From the NCBI RefSeq assembly GCF_010731595.1, contig NZ_AP022582.1, positions 310,001 to 374,000 on the forward strand: a stretch of DNA of 64,000 nucleotides, given 5' to 3'. The position numbers and the translations under genes are program-made. Origin of the DNA: Mycobacterium seoulense. GTDB taxonomy: Bacteria > Actinomycetota > Actinomycetes > Mycobacteriales > Mycobacteriaceae. The notes under the pieces are model-generated. The model did no database searches, had not been told where the DNA came from, and saw only the letters and a list, made by a program, of their open reading frames with translations. Positions 54,921 to 64,000 of this stretch are shown piece by piece (position 1 is the first letter of the stretch; every line of letters begins with the position of its first letter).

Positions 54921-55759
54921 ACGCCCCCGCGGGCCGGGCGCACCCCTGGCTGCCGCGCGCAACGTGTGACGCCGGTTGTGTGCGCATCGGCGACGCGGCA
55001 TCGTCGCGGCCGCTGTTGGTGGTGCTGCGGGTAACGCTTCGCCTCATGCTGGCGCTGCTGCTGGCGCCGGGAGTGGCGCTGCTGGCGGTGCCCCTGCCCG
55101 GCCGGACGCGGGTGCAGCGCGTCTATTGCCGAATGGTGTTGCGCTGCTTTGGTATCCGAATCACGGTCACCGGCAGCCCGATTCGCAATCTGCGTGGGGT
55201 ATTGGTGGTCAGCCCACACATGTCCTGGCTCGACGTCTTCGCCATCGGCTCGGTCTTGCCCGGGTCGTTCGTCGCCCGGGCCGATATGTTCACCGGGCCC
55301 GCCACCGGGATCGTGGCCCGCATCCTCAAGATCATCCCGATCGAGCGGTCCAGTCTGCGCCGGCTGCCCGCGGTGGTGGACATCGTCGCCCGCCGGCTGA
55401 GCGGCGGCCAGACGGTCGTGTGTTTCCCAGAGGGCACCACCTGGTGTGGTCGGGACGGCGGGGCGTTCTATCCCGCGATGTTCCAGGCCGCGATCGACGC
55501 CAGCCGGCCGGTGCAGCCGCTTCGGCTCACCTACCACCACGCCGACGGCAGCGTCTCGACCGTTCCGGCCTTCGTCGGTGACGAGACACTCGTGGAGTCC
55601 ATCCGCCGGTTGCTGACCGTGCGACGGACGCTCGCGCGGGTGCACGTCGAATCTCTGCAGCTCCCGGGGACCGATCGGCGAGCGCTGGCGCGCCGCTGCC
55701 AGTCGGTGGTGGGCGTGCGAGCGGCCCGGCCCGCCGGTCACCTGCTGGTGGCCTCGTAG
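54917..55759 (+). CDS. PlsC-like 1-acyl-glycerophosphate acyltransferase (OlsA-like)
   Basis: A 280-residue membrane-bound acyltransferase. A membrane segment at about 35-57 precedes the H-x4-D motif P-H-M-S-W-L-D (about 100-106). I-P-I-E-R-S-S (about 138) and F-P-E-G-T-T (about 172-177) are the other acyltransferase blocks, all intact. Its gene is coupled (ATGA) to the OlsB-like gene, so it may O-acylate lyso-ornithine lipid as OlsA does. A plain phosphatidic acid role is the alternative. Counterpart of Rv3026c. Confidence 0.87.
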   Translation: MNAPAGRAHPWLPRATCDAGCVRIGDAASSRPLLVVLRVTLRLMLALLLAPGVALLAVPLPGRTRVQRVYCRMVLRCFGIRITVTGSPIRNLRGVLVVSPHMSWLDVFAIGSVLPGSFVARADMFTGPATGIVARILKIIPIERSSLRRLPAVVDIVARRLSGGQTVVCFPEGTTWCGRDGGAFYPAMFQAAIDASRPVQPLRLTYHHADGSVSTVPAFVGDETLVESIRRLLTVRRTLARVHVESLQLPGTDRRALARRCQSVVGVRAARPAGHLLVAS

Positions 55760-55766
55760 CCGATTA

Positions 55767-55811
55767 GCGGCGACCCGCCGCGCCCGGCTACGCCGCGCTT
55801 GCGATCGCCAC
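55767..55811 (+). repeat. 45-bp dispersed repeat, copy 3
   Basis: Same orientation as copy 1 with the left end GCGGCGA instead of GTGGCGA. It starts eight bases after the PlsC-like stop and is followed 10 bp later by copy 4, a tandem arrangement. Confidence 0.85.
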
Positions 55812-55821
55812 TGGGCTGATG

Positions 55822-55866
55822 GTGGCGACCCGCCGCGCCCGGCTACGCCGCGCTTGCGATCGCCAC
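55822..55866 (+). repeat. 45-bp dispersed repeat, copy 4
   Basis: Differs from copy 3 only at the second base, with intact GTGGCGA/TCGCCAC ends. It lies 45 bp upstream of the cysteine desulfurase ATG (55912). All four copies are followed or preceded by CTGG-like flanks, so the element may extend a few bases further. Confidence 0.87.
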
Positions 55867-55911
55867 TGGGCCAATTGGGCACTTGGACCTGCCGGTATCG
55901 TGGGTCGCGTC

Positions 55912-57090
55912 ATGGTCTACCTCGATCACGCCGCTACCACGCCGATGCACCCCGCCGCCGTCGAGGCGATGGCGGCGGTGCTGGGCACCGTCGGCAACGC
56001 CTCCTCGCTGCACACCAGCGGCCGGACGGCCCGGCGGCGCCTCGAGGAATCCCGCGAGCTGATCGCCGACCGGCTGGGCGCCCGCCCGTCCGAGGTCGTC
56101 TTCACCGGGGGCGGCACCGAAAGCGACAACCTGGCCGTCAAGGGCATCTATTGGGCCCGCCGCGACGCCCAGCCGCGCCACCGGCGCATCGTCGCCAGCG
56201 AGGTGGAACACCACGCCGTCCTGGACTCGATCAATTGGCTCGTCGAACACGAAGGCGCCGAGGTGACCTGGTTGCCGACCGCGGCCGACGGCTCGGTGTC
56301 GGCGGCCGCGCTGCGCGAGGCGCTGCGTCGCCACGACGATGTCGCGCTGGTGTCGGTGATGTGGGCCAACAACGAGGTCGGCACCGTCATGCCGGCCGCC
56401 GAGCTCGCCGCCGTCGCGGCCGAATTCGCGGTCCCGATGCACAGCGACGCGGTGCAGGCCGTGGGGCAGCTGCCGGTGGACTTCACCGCCAGCGGGCTCT
56501 CGGCGATGAGCGTGGCCGCCCACAAGTTCGGGGGCCCTCCCGGTGTGGGCGCTTTGCTGGTGCGTCGCGACGTGACGTGTGTGCCGCTGGCACATGGCGG
56601 TGGACAAGAGCGTGACATCCGTTCCGGCACCGCCGACGTCGCCGGCGCGGTCGGGATGGCGGCCGCGGCCCGAATCGCGGTGGACGGGATCGAGGCGAAC
56701 GGCGCGCGACTGCGGGCATTGCGGGACCGGCTGATCGAAGGGGTGCTGTCCGGCATCGAGGACGTCGCCCTCAACGGTGCCCGCGACGCGCTGCGGTTGC
56801 CCGGCAACGCGCACTTCACATTCCGCGGCTGCGAAGGCGATGCGTTGTTGATGTTGTTGGACGCCAACGGAATCGAATGTTCGACCGGGTCGGCGTGCAC
56901 CGCGGGCGTCGCGCAACCGTCGCATGTGTTGCTCGCGATGGGCGCCGACCCGGCCAGCGCCCGCGGATCCCTGCGAATGTCCTTGGGGCACACCAGCGTC
57001 GACGAAGACGTGGACGCGGTACTGCAGGTGCTGCCCGCGGCGGTGGACCGCGCCCGCCGGGCCGCGCTGGCCGCTACGGGGGCTCCCTAA
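55912..57090 (+). CDS. iscS: Cysteine desulfurase
   Basis: A 392-residue NifS/IscS-type PLP enzyme that removes sulfur from cysteine for Fe-S clusters and tRNA thiolation. Y-L-D-H-A-A-T-T-P (about 3-11) starts the protein. H-H (PLP stacking) is near 101. The PLP lysine is in A-A-H-K-F-G-G (about 205). The sulfur-carrying Cys is in [11 protein letters not shown] (about 329). ATG 55912 agrees with the family start. It adjoins mnmA, which needs its sulfur. Counterpart of Rv3025c. Confidence 0.95.
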   Translation: MVYLDHAATTPMHPAAVEAMAAVLGTVGNASSLHTSGRTARRRLEESRELIADRLGARPSEVVFTGGGTESDNLAVKGIYWARRDAQPRHRRIVASEVEHHAVLDSINWLVEHEGAEVTWLPTAADGSVSAAALREALRRHDDVALVSVMWANNEVGTVMPAAELAAVAAEFAVPMHSDAVQAVGQLPVDFTASGLSAMSVAAHKFGGPPGVGALLVRRDVTCVPLAHGGGQERDIRSGTADVAGAVGMAAAARIAVDGIEANGARLRALRDRLIEGVLSGIEDVALNGARDALRLPGNAHFTFRGCEGDALLMLLDANGIECSTGSACTAGVAQPSHVLLAMGADPASARGSLRMSLGHTSVDEDVDAVLQVLPAAVDRARRAALAATGAP

Positions 57091-58167
57091 GTGAAGGTCC
57101 TCGCCGCGATGAGTGGTGGTGTCGACTCGTCGGTCGCCGCCGCCCGCATGGTCGACGCCGGGCACGACGTCGTGGGCGTGCACCTGGCGTTGTCGACCGC
57201 GCCCGGCACGCTGCGCACCGGCTCGCGGGGGTGCTGCTCGAAGGAAGACGCCTCGGACGCGAGCCGTGTCGCCGATGTGCTCGGCATACCGTTCTACGTC
57301 TGGGATTTCGCCGAGAGGTTCCAGGCGGACGTGATCGACGATTTCGTGTCGTCGTACGCGCGCGGCGAAACGCCCAACCCCTGCGTGCGCTGCAATCAGC
57401 GGATCAAGTTCTCGGCGCTGTCGGCGAAAGCCGTTGCGCTGGGCTTCGACACCGTGGCCACCGGCCACTACGCCAGGCTGTCCGGTGGGCGGCTGCGCCG
57501 CGCGGTCGATCATGACAAGGACCAGTCCTACGTGCTGGCCGTGCTGACCGCCGAGCAGTTGCGGCACGCCACGTTCCCGATCGGGGACACTCCCAAGGCG
57601 CGGATTCGTGCCGAAGCCGCCCGGCGCGGGCTCGCGGTCGCCGAGAAGCCGGACAGCCACGACATCTGTTTCATCCCGTCCGGGAATACCCGGGCCTTTC
57701 TGGGCGAGCGGATCGCGGTCCGCCGGGGCACCGTGGTCGGCGCCGACGGCGTGGTGCTCGCCGAGCACGACGGCGTGCACGGTTTCACCATCGGCCAACG
57801 CAAAGGTCTGGGCATCGCCGGTCCGGGGCCCGACGGCAGCCCGCGCTACGTGACGGCCATCGACGCCGATACCGGCACCGTTCGGGTGGGGAACGCGGCC
57901 GACCTCGAAGTGCGCGAGTTGCGCGGGCGCGAACCGGTGTTCACCGCGGGACGTCCGCCGTCCGGCCCCGTCGAGTGCGAGGTCCAGGTGCGCGCGCACG
58001 GTGAAACAGCGGGCGCGGTGGCCGAATTGGTCGGCGACGAACTGGTCGTGCGGCTGCGCGCCCCGATGCGCGGGGTCGCGCGCGGCCAGACGCTGGTGCT
58101 GTACCGGCCGGACCCGGACGGTGACGAGGTGCTCGGCAGCGCCACCATCGCCGGCACCGCACGCTAG
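57091..58167 (+). CDS. mnmA: tRNA 2-thiouridylase MnmA
   Basis: A 358-residue enzyme that thiolates U34 of tRNAs for Glu, Gln and Lys with ATP and sulfur from the cysteine desulfurase. The PP-loop [12 protein letters not shown] is at about 5-16. Conserved Cys are in N-P-C-V-R-C-N (about 94) and H-D-I-C-F-I-P (about 190), the catalytic pair. GTG 57091 follows the iscS stop with no gap. The 3' end overlaps the convergent lipoprotein gene by 4 bp. Counterpart of Rv3024c. Confidence 0.95.
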   Translation: MKVLAAMSGGVDSSVAAARMVDAGHDVVGVHLALSTAPGTLRTGSRGCCSKEDASDASRVADVLGIPFYVWDFAERFQADVIDDFVSSYARGETPNPCVRCNQRIKFSALSAKAVALGFDTVATGHYARLSGGRLRRAVDHDKDQSYVLAVLTAEQLRHATFPIGDTPKARIRAEAARRGLAVAEKPDSHDICFIPSGNTRAFLGERIAVRRGTVVGADGVVLAEHDGVHGFTIGQRKGLGIAGPGPDGSPRYVTAIDADTGTVRVGNAADLEVRELRGREPVFTAGRPPSGPVECEVQVRAHGETAGAVAELVGDELVVRLRAPMRGVARGQTLVLYRPDPDGDEVLGSATIAGTAR

Positions 58168-58799
58168 GCCGGTACGTTCGCGACGATGTTCGTCATCACG
58201 ATGTCGGACACCGATTGCGCGAAGCCGCAGAAGGTGACCTCCAGGATGGCCACCGACCGCTGGCGATAGTCGCGGCCGCAGCCGCCCGGCCGCAGATGCA
58301 GCGAGCCGGCGTCGGCCTTCCAGTCGCCGACGTATTGCTGGCCCCCCGAGCCGTTCGCGCAATCCCCGACCGCGCTGACCAGCGCCCCGAACGCCCGGCG
58401 TGCGGTGTCGGCATCCCGGTAGGCCGCGGCGCCCTCGGAGATGATCGCGCCATCGGGCGGATCTTGAAAGGTCGTCTTGTGGAACACTTCGACATCGGGC
58501 CCGAACGTCGCCGTCTCGGCGTAGATGAACCGGCATTCGCGCGGCGTGGTGTCGGCGAGCGCGTCGATGTCCACCGGGCTGGTGCCGTCCATGGAGGGGA
58601 TGATCGTCAGGTGCTCGCCGGCGCCGGTGATCGCGCGCATCCGCGACTGGTCCAACAAGACCGTGTCGACGTTCACGCCCTGCACGGCCCGGCGCGGGGA
58701 ACCGAATCCGGCCACCGCCGCACCCTCCACCACCCGGGTGCACGCCGCAGCCAGCACCACCACCGCACACAGCAGCAGCGGCCGCGCCAATCTCGCCAT
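58164..58799 (-). CDS. lpqA: Lipoprotein with PknH-like extracellular sensor domain
   Basis: A 211-residue exported protein from ATG 58799 (GTG further upstream is possible). The signal peptide ends at the lipobox L-A-A-A-C (about 17-20). The mature part matches the PknH_C sensor domain: [12 protein letters not shown] (about 42-53), C-R-F-I-Y (about 90), and a later C-A-N and C-G-F that pair the conserved cysteines. Family proteins sit outside the membrane as presumed ligand sensors. The symbol follows Rv3016 by type and place. Confidence 0.85.
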   Translation of the reverse strand: MARLARPLLLCAVVVLAAACTRVVEGAAVAGFGSPRRAVQGVNVDTVLLDQSRMRAITGAGEHLTIIPSMDGTSPVDIDALADTTPRECRFIYAETATFGPDVEVFHKTTFQDPPDGAIISEGAAAYRDADTARRAFGALVSAVGDCANGSGGQQYVGDWKADAGSLHLRPGGCGRDYRQRSVAILEVTFCGFAQSVSDIVMTNIVANVPA

Positions 58800-58904
58800 C
58801 CGCGACACTTTTCGCACCCTTCTTGCGTCGAACCTACCCGGACGGTGCCCTGGCAGGCACCCCTGGCCAACGGCGTGCAAGGTGACGTCGAATACGGTTG
58901 GCGG

Positions 58905-59930
58905 GTGAGTGTTTTCCCGCATTCCTTCGCGACGGCCAGCGGCACAGGGTCATGGCCGGGGATCAAGCCGCGGGAGGCCGCCGAGGTCGTCGTCGGGGAG
59001 CTGGCCGGCGGCTTGTCCCACATCGTCGAGCTGCCCGCCCGGGGAGTGGGCGCCGACATGCTCGGGCGGGCGGGCGCGCTGCTGATCGACGTGGCCATCG
59101 ACATCGTCCCGCGGGGGTATCGGATCGCCGCTCGGCCCGGGGCGGTCACCCGACGCGCGGCCAGCCTCCTCGACGAGGACATGGACGCGTTGGAGGAGGC
59201 CTGGGAGGTGGCCGGGCTACGCGGTGGTGACCGCGTGGTCAAGGTGCAGGCTCCCGGACCGATCACGCTGTCCGCCGAGCTCGAGCTGGCCAACGGCCAT
59301 CGGGCGATCACCGACTCCGGCGCCGTGCGCGATCTGGCGGCGTCGCTGGCCGAAGGCGTCGCCGACCACCGCGCGGCCCTGGCCCGCCGGCTCGAGACGC
59401 CGGTGGTGGTGCAGTTCGATGAGCCGTCACTGCCGAAGGCGTTGGGCGGGCGACTGACCGGTGTGACGGCGTTCAGCCCGGTGGCGCCGCTGGAGGAAGC
59501 GGTGGCCGTCGCCCTGCTCGACACCTGCGTCGCCACGGTGGGGGGCGAGGTGCTGCTACACAGCTGCGCGCCCGAGCTACCGTGGGACCTGTTGCAGGAC
59601 AGCGCAATTAATGCCGTGTCGGTGGATGCGAGCACATTGGTCGCGGCGGACCTCGACGGCATCGGCGGGTTCGTCGAATCGGGCCGCACGATCATGCTCG
59701 GGGTGGTGCCCAGCAGCCCTCCGGAGCGGCGGCCGTCGGCGGAAGAGGTGGCGGCCGCACTGGTCGCGGTGACCGATCGCCTGGGCTTCGGTCGCTCGGG
59801 ACTGCGCGACCGCGTCGGCGTCACCCCGGCGTGCGGTCTGGCCGGCGCGACGCCCGAATGGGCCCGCCTGGCGATCGGGCTGGCCCGCAAGGCGGCCGAG
59901 GCTTTCGCGGAGGACCCCGACGCCATTTAG
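58905..59930 (+). CDS. MetE C-terminal-domain-like protein
   Basis: A 341-residue protein similar to the C-terminal half of cobalamin-independent methionine synthase (G-T-G-S-W-P-G, about 13-19; Q-F-D-E-P-S-L, about 167; H-S-C-A-P, about 215-219, zinc-ligand region). The N-terminal half of MetE is absent, so it is a MetE-like paralogue and cannot be assumed to make methionine. TACGGT at 58893-58898 puts the transcription start exactly at GTG 58905, a leaderless messenger. Counterpart of Rv3015c. Confidence 0.9.
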   Translation: MSVFPHSFATASGTGSWPGIKPREAAEVVVGELAGGLSHIVELPARGVGADMLGRAGALLIDVAIDIVPRGYRIAARPGAVTRRAASLLDEDMDALEEAWEVAGLRGGDRVVKVQAPGPITLSAELELANGHRAITDSGAVRDLAASLAEGVADHRAALARRLETPVVVQFDEPSLPKALGGRLTGVTAFSPVAPLEEAVAVALLDTCVATVGGEVLLHSCAPELPWDLLQDSAINAVSVDASTLVAADLDGIGGFVESGRTIMLGVVPSSPPERRPSAEEVAAALVAVTDRLGFGRSGLRDRVGVTPACGLAGATPEWARLAIGLARKAAEAFAEDPDAI

Positions 59931-59975
59931 TCCCCGAATCCGCGAAGCCGAATAACACCGGCAAACCGGGCCCGG

Positions 59976-60914
59976 ATGAAATTACTGTCGAGGGTGATCG
60001 CCGCGGTTATCATCTCGACAATGCTCACGAGACAGATCGCTGATTCTTGCGCCCTGTGGACCGGCTTCGATGTATCGATCGTGGCCAGGAGCTACGCGCA
60101 GTTCACCGGCATCCTCGCCGGTTTCGCCTTTGTCGTCATCAATCTGGTGATCGATCGCGCCTACCGGCGTCGCACCGATGGTCGTCCCCTGGAGCCGCGC
60201 GAAGTCGAGCACGAGAACCAAGTGGGAATTGCACTGGTGTGTGCGTTTCTGGGCCTGTTCTTGACAACCCTGCGCTATGCCTTACTGGCCGGCGAAAACG
60301 GGTGCGCCCTGACCGAGGGGCGGGCCGCTTCCGCTGAAGTGCTCACCGCCGTCTCGTTCGCGGCTTCCATCTACATGCTGCTCAACGCCATCGTGCAGTT
60401 CTTCTCGGGCACGGCGGGTGTGCTCGCCCAGCACTGCGTCTTCATCCTCGGGGTGCTCGTTCCCCCGATTTCCGTGTTCCTCGTCGAAGACACGCTCACC
60501 CACCTGGCGCTCGCGCTGGGCGACCCGCAGAAACGCCAGCCGCTTCAGCCGCTGTGGGATTGGGCTGCCCGGCTCGCGATTCCACTACCGCTGGCATTGG
60601 GAATCGTCGGAGCCATCGCGTGGTTTCTCGGAATCAAAAGACGGCGTTCGGAATTGCCCGCGGGTCGGCTTGCGCGGCAATTCCGAACGGTCGTCCCGTA
60701 CATTACCGTCGTCGTCGTCGCCGCGGTGATAGTGCGGTCCGTCGTGGAATTGCGCTACGCGAATACCGCCACCCATATCAGCCCGGCCGAAGCCTGGTTA
60801 TGGGTAGCCATCCTGTCCGCCGCCTTGCTCATCCAGAGCGCGGCTCTGTCATTTCAAAAAGGCGTGGAAGTTCCTTTTGGTGGCTTTCCGGATAAGGCCG
60901 AACAATCGGCGTGA
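59976..60914 (+). CDS. Multi-pass membrane protein of unknown function
   Basis: A 312-residue protein with about eight membrane segments (for example about 45-60, 85-105, 118-138, 148-165, 195-218, 238-258, 270-290). No family motif recognised; a transporter or sensor scaffold is possible. Its codon use appears more AT-rich than that of its neighbours (A-A-A-T-T-A and G-A-A-T starts, AAT and ATT codons), and M. tuberculosis has no such gene at this place as I recall. ATG 59976 has no strong ribosome site; ATG 60021 is an alternative. Confidence 0.7.
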   Translation: MKLLSRVIAAVIISTMLTRQIADSCALWTGFDVSIVARSYAQFTGILAGFAFVVINLVIDRAYRRRTDGRPLEPREVEHENQVGIALVCAFLGLFLTTLRYALLAGENGCALTEGRAASAEVLTAVSFAASIYMLLNAIVQFFSGTAGVLAQHCVFILGVLVPPISVFLVEDTLTHLALALGDPQKRQPLQPLWDWAARLAIPLPLALGIVGAIAWFLGIKRRRSELPAGRLARQFRTVVPYITVVVVAAVIVRSVVELRYANTATHISPAEAWLWVAILSAALLIQSAALSFQKGVEVPFGGFPDKAEQSA

Positions 60915-60975
60915 GGGACGCCGGACACGCGGCGGCTGGAGCGCGCATGGGGGCGGTGTCGGCGGCCTCGGATAG

Positions 60976-63066
<2,091 letters not shown>

Positions 63067-63127
63067 GACGATAACGGCTTCAGCCGAAATTGGGCCGCAC
63101 CGCCCGGGCGGCTCTATGGTGGGCGCT

Positions 63128-63724
63128 ATGACCCAGACGGCGGACCGCTTCACGCAGGAATCCCCGTGGTCGCCCCGCGAGGCCGAGATACTGGCGGTCA
63201 CGCTGCGGCTGCTGCAGGAACACGGATATGACCAGCTGACGATCGACGCGGTCGCCGCCGCCGCCCATGCGAGCAAGGCCACGGTGTATCGGCGCTGGCC
63301 TTCCAAGGCCGAATTGGTGTTGGCCGCCTTCATCGAAGGCGTCCGCCAGGTCGCGGTGGTGCCGAATACGGGCACGCTGCGCGGCGACCTCCTGAGGCTG
63401 GGGGAGATGATCTGCCAGGAGGGCGGCCGGCACGCGAGCACGATCCGCGCGGTGATGGTCGAGGTGTCGCGGCACTCAGCGCTCAACGACGCCTTACAGG
63501 AGCAATTCCTCACACAACGCAAGGCGTTGATTCAGCATGTGCTGCGGCAGGCCGTCGACCGCGGTGAGATCGGCGAGGACGCCATCACCGACGAGCTGTG
63601 GGATTTGTTGCCCGGGTATCTCATCTTCCGGTGCATCATCCCCGACCGTCCGCCCACCCGGCGCACCGTGCAGGCGCTCGTGGACGGGTTCCTGATCCCT
63701 GGGTTGACCAGAACCACCCGGTGA
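63128..63724 (+). CDS. TetR-family transcriptional regulator
   Basis: A 198-residue TetR protein. The helix-turn-helix is at about 18-65 (Q-L-T-I-D-A-V-A-A-A-A-H-A-S-K-A-T-V-Y-R-R-W-P-S-K-A-E-L). R-R-W-P-S-K is typical of the TetR_C group that controls MmpS/MmpL exporters. TATGGT at 63115-63120 puts the start of transcription within a base of ATG 63128. A 25-bp inverted repeat follows at 63785, before an mmpS gene, its likely target. Confidence 0.9.
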   Translation: MTQTADRFTQESPWSPREAEILAVTLRLLQEHGYDQLTIDAVAAAAHASKATVYRRWPSKAELVLAAFIEGVRQVAVVPNTGTLRGDLLRLGEMICQEGGRHASTIRAVMVEVSRHSALNDALQEQFLTQRKALIQHVLRQAVDRGEIGEDAITDELWDLLPGYLIFRCIIPDRPPTRRTVQALVDGFLIPGLTRTTR

Positions 63725-63784
63725 CGGCGAGGCCGGCGATGGGCAAGCCAACTTTCGCCGAATGTGTACGCGCGCGTCTCTTGT

Positions 63785-63809
63785 ACAGTACGGTCCCGTA
63801 CCGTACTGT
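63785..63809. promoter_or_regulatory. 25-bp inverted repeat, likely TetR operator for mmpS
   Basis: ACAGTACGGT, gap CCCGT, ACCGTACTGT: perfect 10-bp arms, built of nested GTAC units. It lies between the TetR gene (stop 63724) and the mmpS start (63895) in a 170-bp gap with no gene. Confidence 0.7.
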
Positions 63810-63894
63810 CATAGCTGTCGATCGCGCCTAGGCGGGTCGGCAGCGGCCCTCGCACCGAGGGTGTCGTATCGCCCGATGATCGAAAGGTGAACGG

Positions 63895-64000
63895 GTGAAG
63901 GGGATTTCGGTGGCCGCCTTGGTAAGGCGACGGTGGATGGTGCTGGTCGCGGTGCTGGTGATCGCGCTCGCCGGGTTCGCCATCTACCGCCTGCATGGAA
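63895..64000 (+). CDS. MmpS-family membrane protein, 5' part
   Basis: Only 35 codons lie in the window: V/M-K-G-I-S-V-A-A-L-V-R-R-R-W-M-V-L-V, then a hydrophobic segment (A-V-L-V-I-A-L-A-G-F-A-I-Y-R-L-H-G). Mycobacterial MmpS proteins have this basic start, R-x-W, single membrane segment and G-F-x-I/V-x-R-L/I. MmpS is the accessory subunit of an MmpL exporter, and mmpL usually follows. GTG 63895 has AAAGG seven bases upstream. The TetR gene and palindrome before it suggest repression. Confidence 0.8.
   Translation, partial: MKGISVAALVRRRWMVLVAVLVIALAGFAIYRLHG

Noticed and set aside
55843..58770. A 975-codon open frame on the minus strand across iscS and mnmA
   Set aside because: It is antisense to two well-conserved enzymes and shows no domain. 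Long antisense frames are expected at this GC content.

Overview
The window reads as chromosome of a high-GC, slow-growing pigmented (non-tuberculous) Mycobacterium. Gene content and order follow, in inverted orientation, the M. tuberculosis stretch from dinP (Rv3056) down to ligA (Rv3014c), judged from memory of that genome. GTG, TTG and possible CTG starts, four-base start/stop overlaps and leaderless-looking TANNNT promoters also fit mycobacteria. No rRNA, tRNA, CRISPR array or transposase gene was found. Both ends cut a gene: dinP at base 1 and an mmpS-type gene at base 64000.

Layout. 1-11.0 kb: class Ib ribonucleotide reductase (nrdH-nrdI-nrdE, and nrdF2 5 kb downstream). Each transcription start region carries a pair of NrdR-type boxes 32 bp apart. 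Between them lie TetR regulators, a Baeyer-Villiger-type monooxygenase, a short-chain dehydrogenase and a SRPBCC protein, several with visible palindromic operators. 11.0-14.5 kb: a membrane-anchored Mrr-like nuclease, a DUF3349 protein, adhC and the siderophore-binding lipoprotein fecB. 14.6-23.1 kb: ctaD (cytochrome oxidase subunit I), serB2, an ABC ATPase, a NUDIX protein, echA17, two methyltransferase-type genes and a secreted MPT64-like protein. 23.1-26.3 kb: membrane protein, beta-propeller lipoprotein, hexapeptide acyltransferase and a double-DUF4333 lipoprotein.

26.4-46.3 kb is a carotenoid island. It lies between genes that are close neighbours in M. tuberculosis (Rv3033 and Rv3032, in the methylglucose lipopolysaccharide region). 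One minus-strand transcription unit holds crtE, crtI, crtB, crtYc, crtYd, crtT, crtU, a Rieske oxygenase and a DUF2784 protein. Together these can take prenyl diphosphates through phytoene, lycopene and beta-carotene to an aromatic (isorenieratene-type) carotenoid. Around it are a type 2 isopentenyl diphosphate isomerase and a glycosyltransferase (plus strand), an MmpL-tspO-photolyase operon (minus strand), a secreted alpha/beta hydrolase, and two paralogous MarR regulators. Five promoters carry variants of one 31-bp symmetric AT-rich motif (two TTAA cores three bases apart, flanked by TTTCAGT/ACTGAAA-like arms). This suggests one MarR-controlled regulon joining pigment synthesis, precursor supply, photolyase and membrane functions. 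It is the most interesting feature of the window.

46.4-51.4 kb: a SRPBCC-epimerase fusion and the methylglucose lipopolysaccharide genes (glycosyltransferase, GH57 enzyme, methyltransferase). 51.6-53.5 kb: electron transfer flavoprotein genes and a strong terminator. 53.5-55.8 kb: a SRPBCC protein and an OlsB-like/PlsC-like acyltransferase pair. 55.9-63.1 kb: cysteine desulfurase, mnmA, a PknH-sensor lipoprotein, a MetE-C-like protein, an unrecognised membrane protein and ligA. 63.1-64 kb: a TetR gene, a large palindromic operator and the start of an mmpS gene.

A 45-bp repeat with GTGGCGA/TCGCCAC ends occurs four times. One copy lies inside the 5' coding region of nrdI and keeps its frame.
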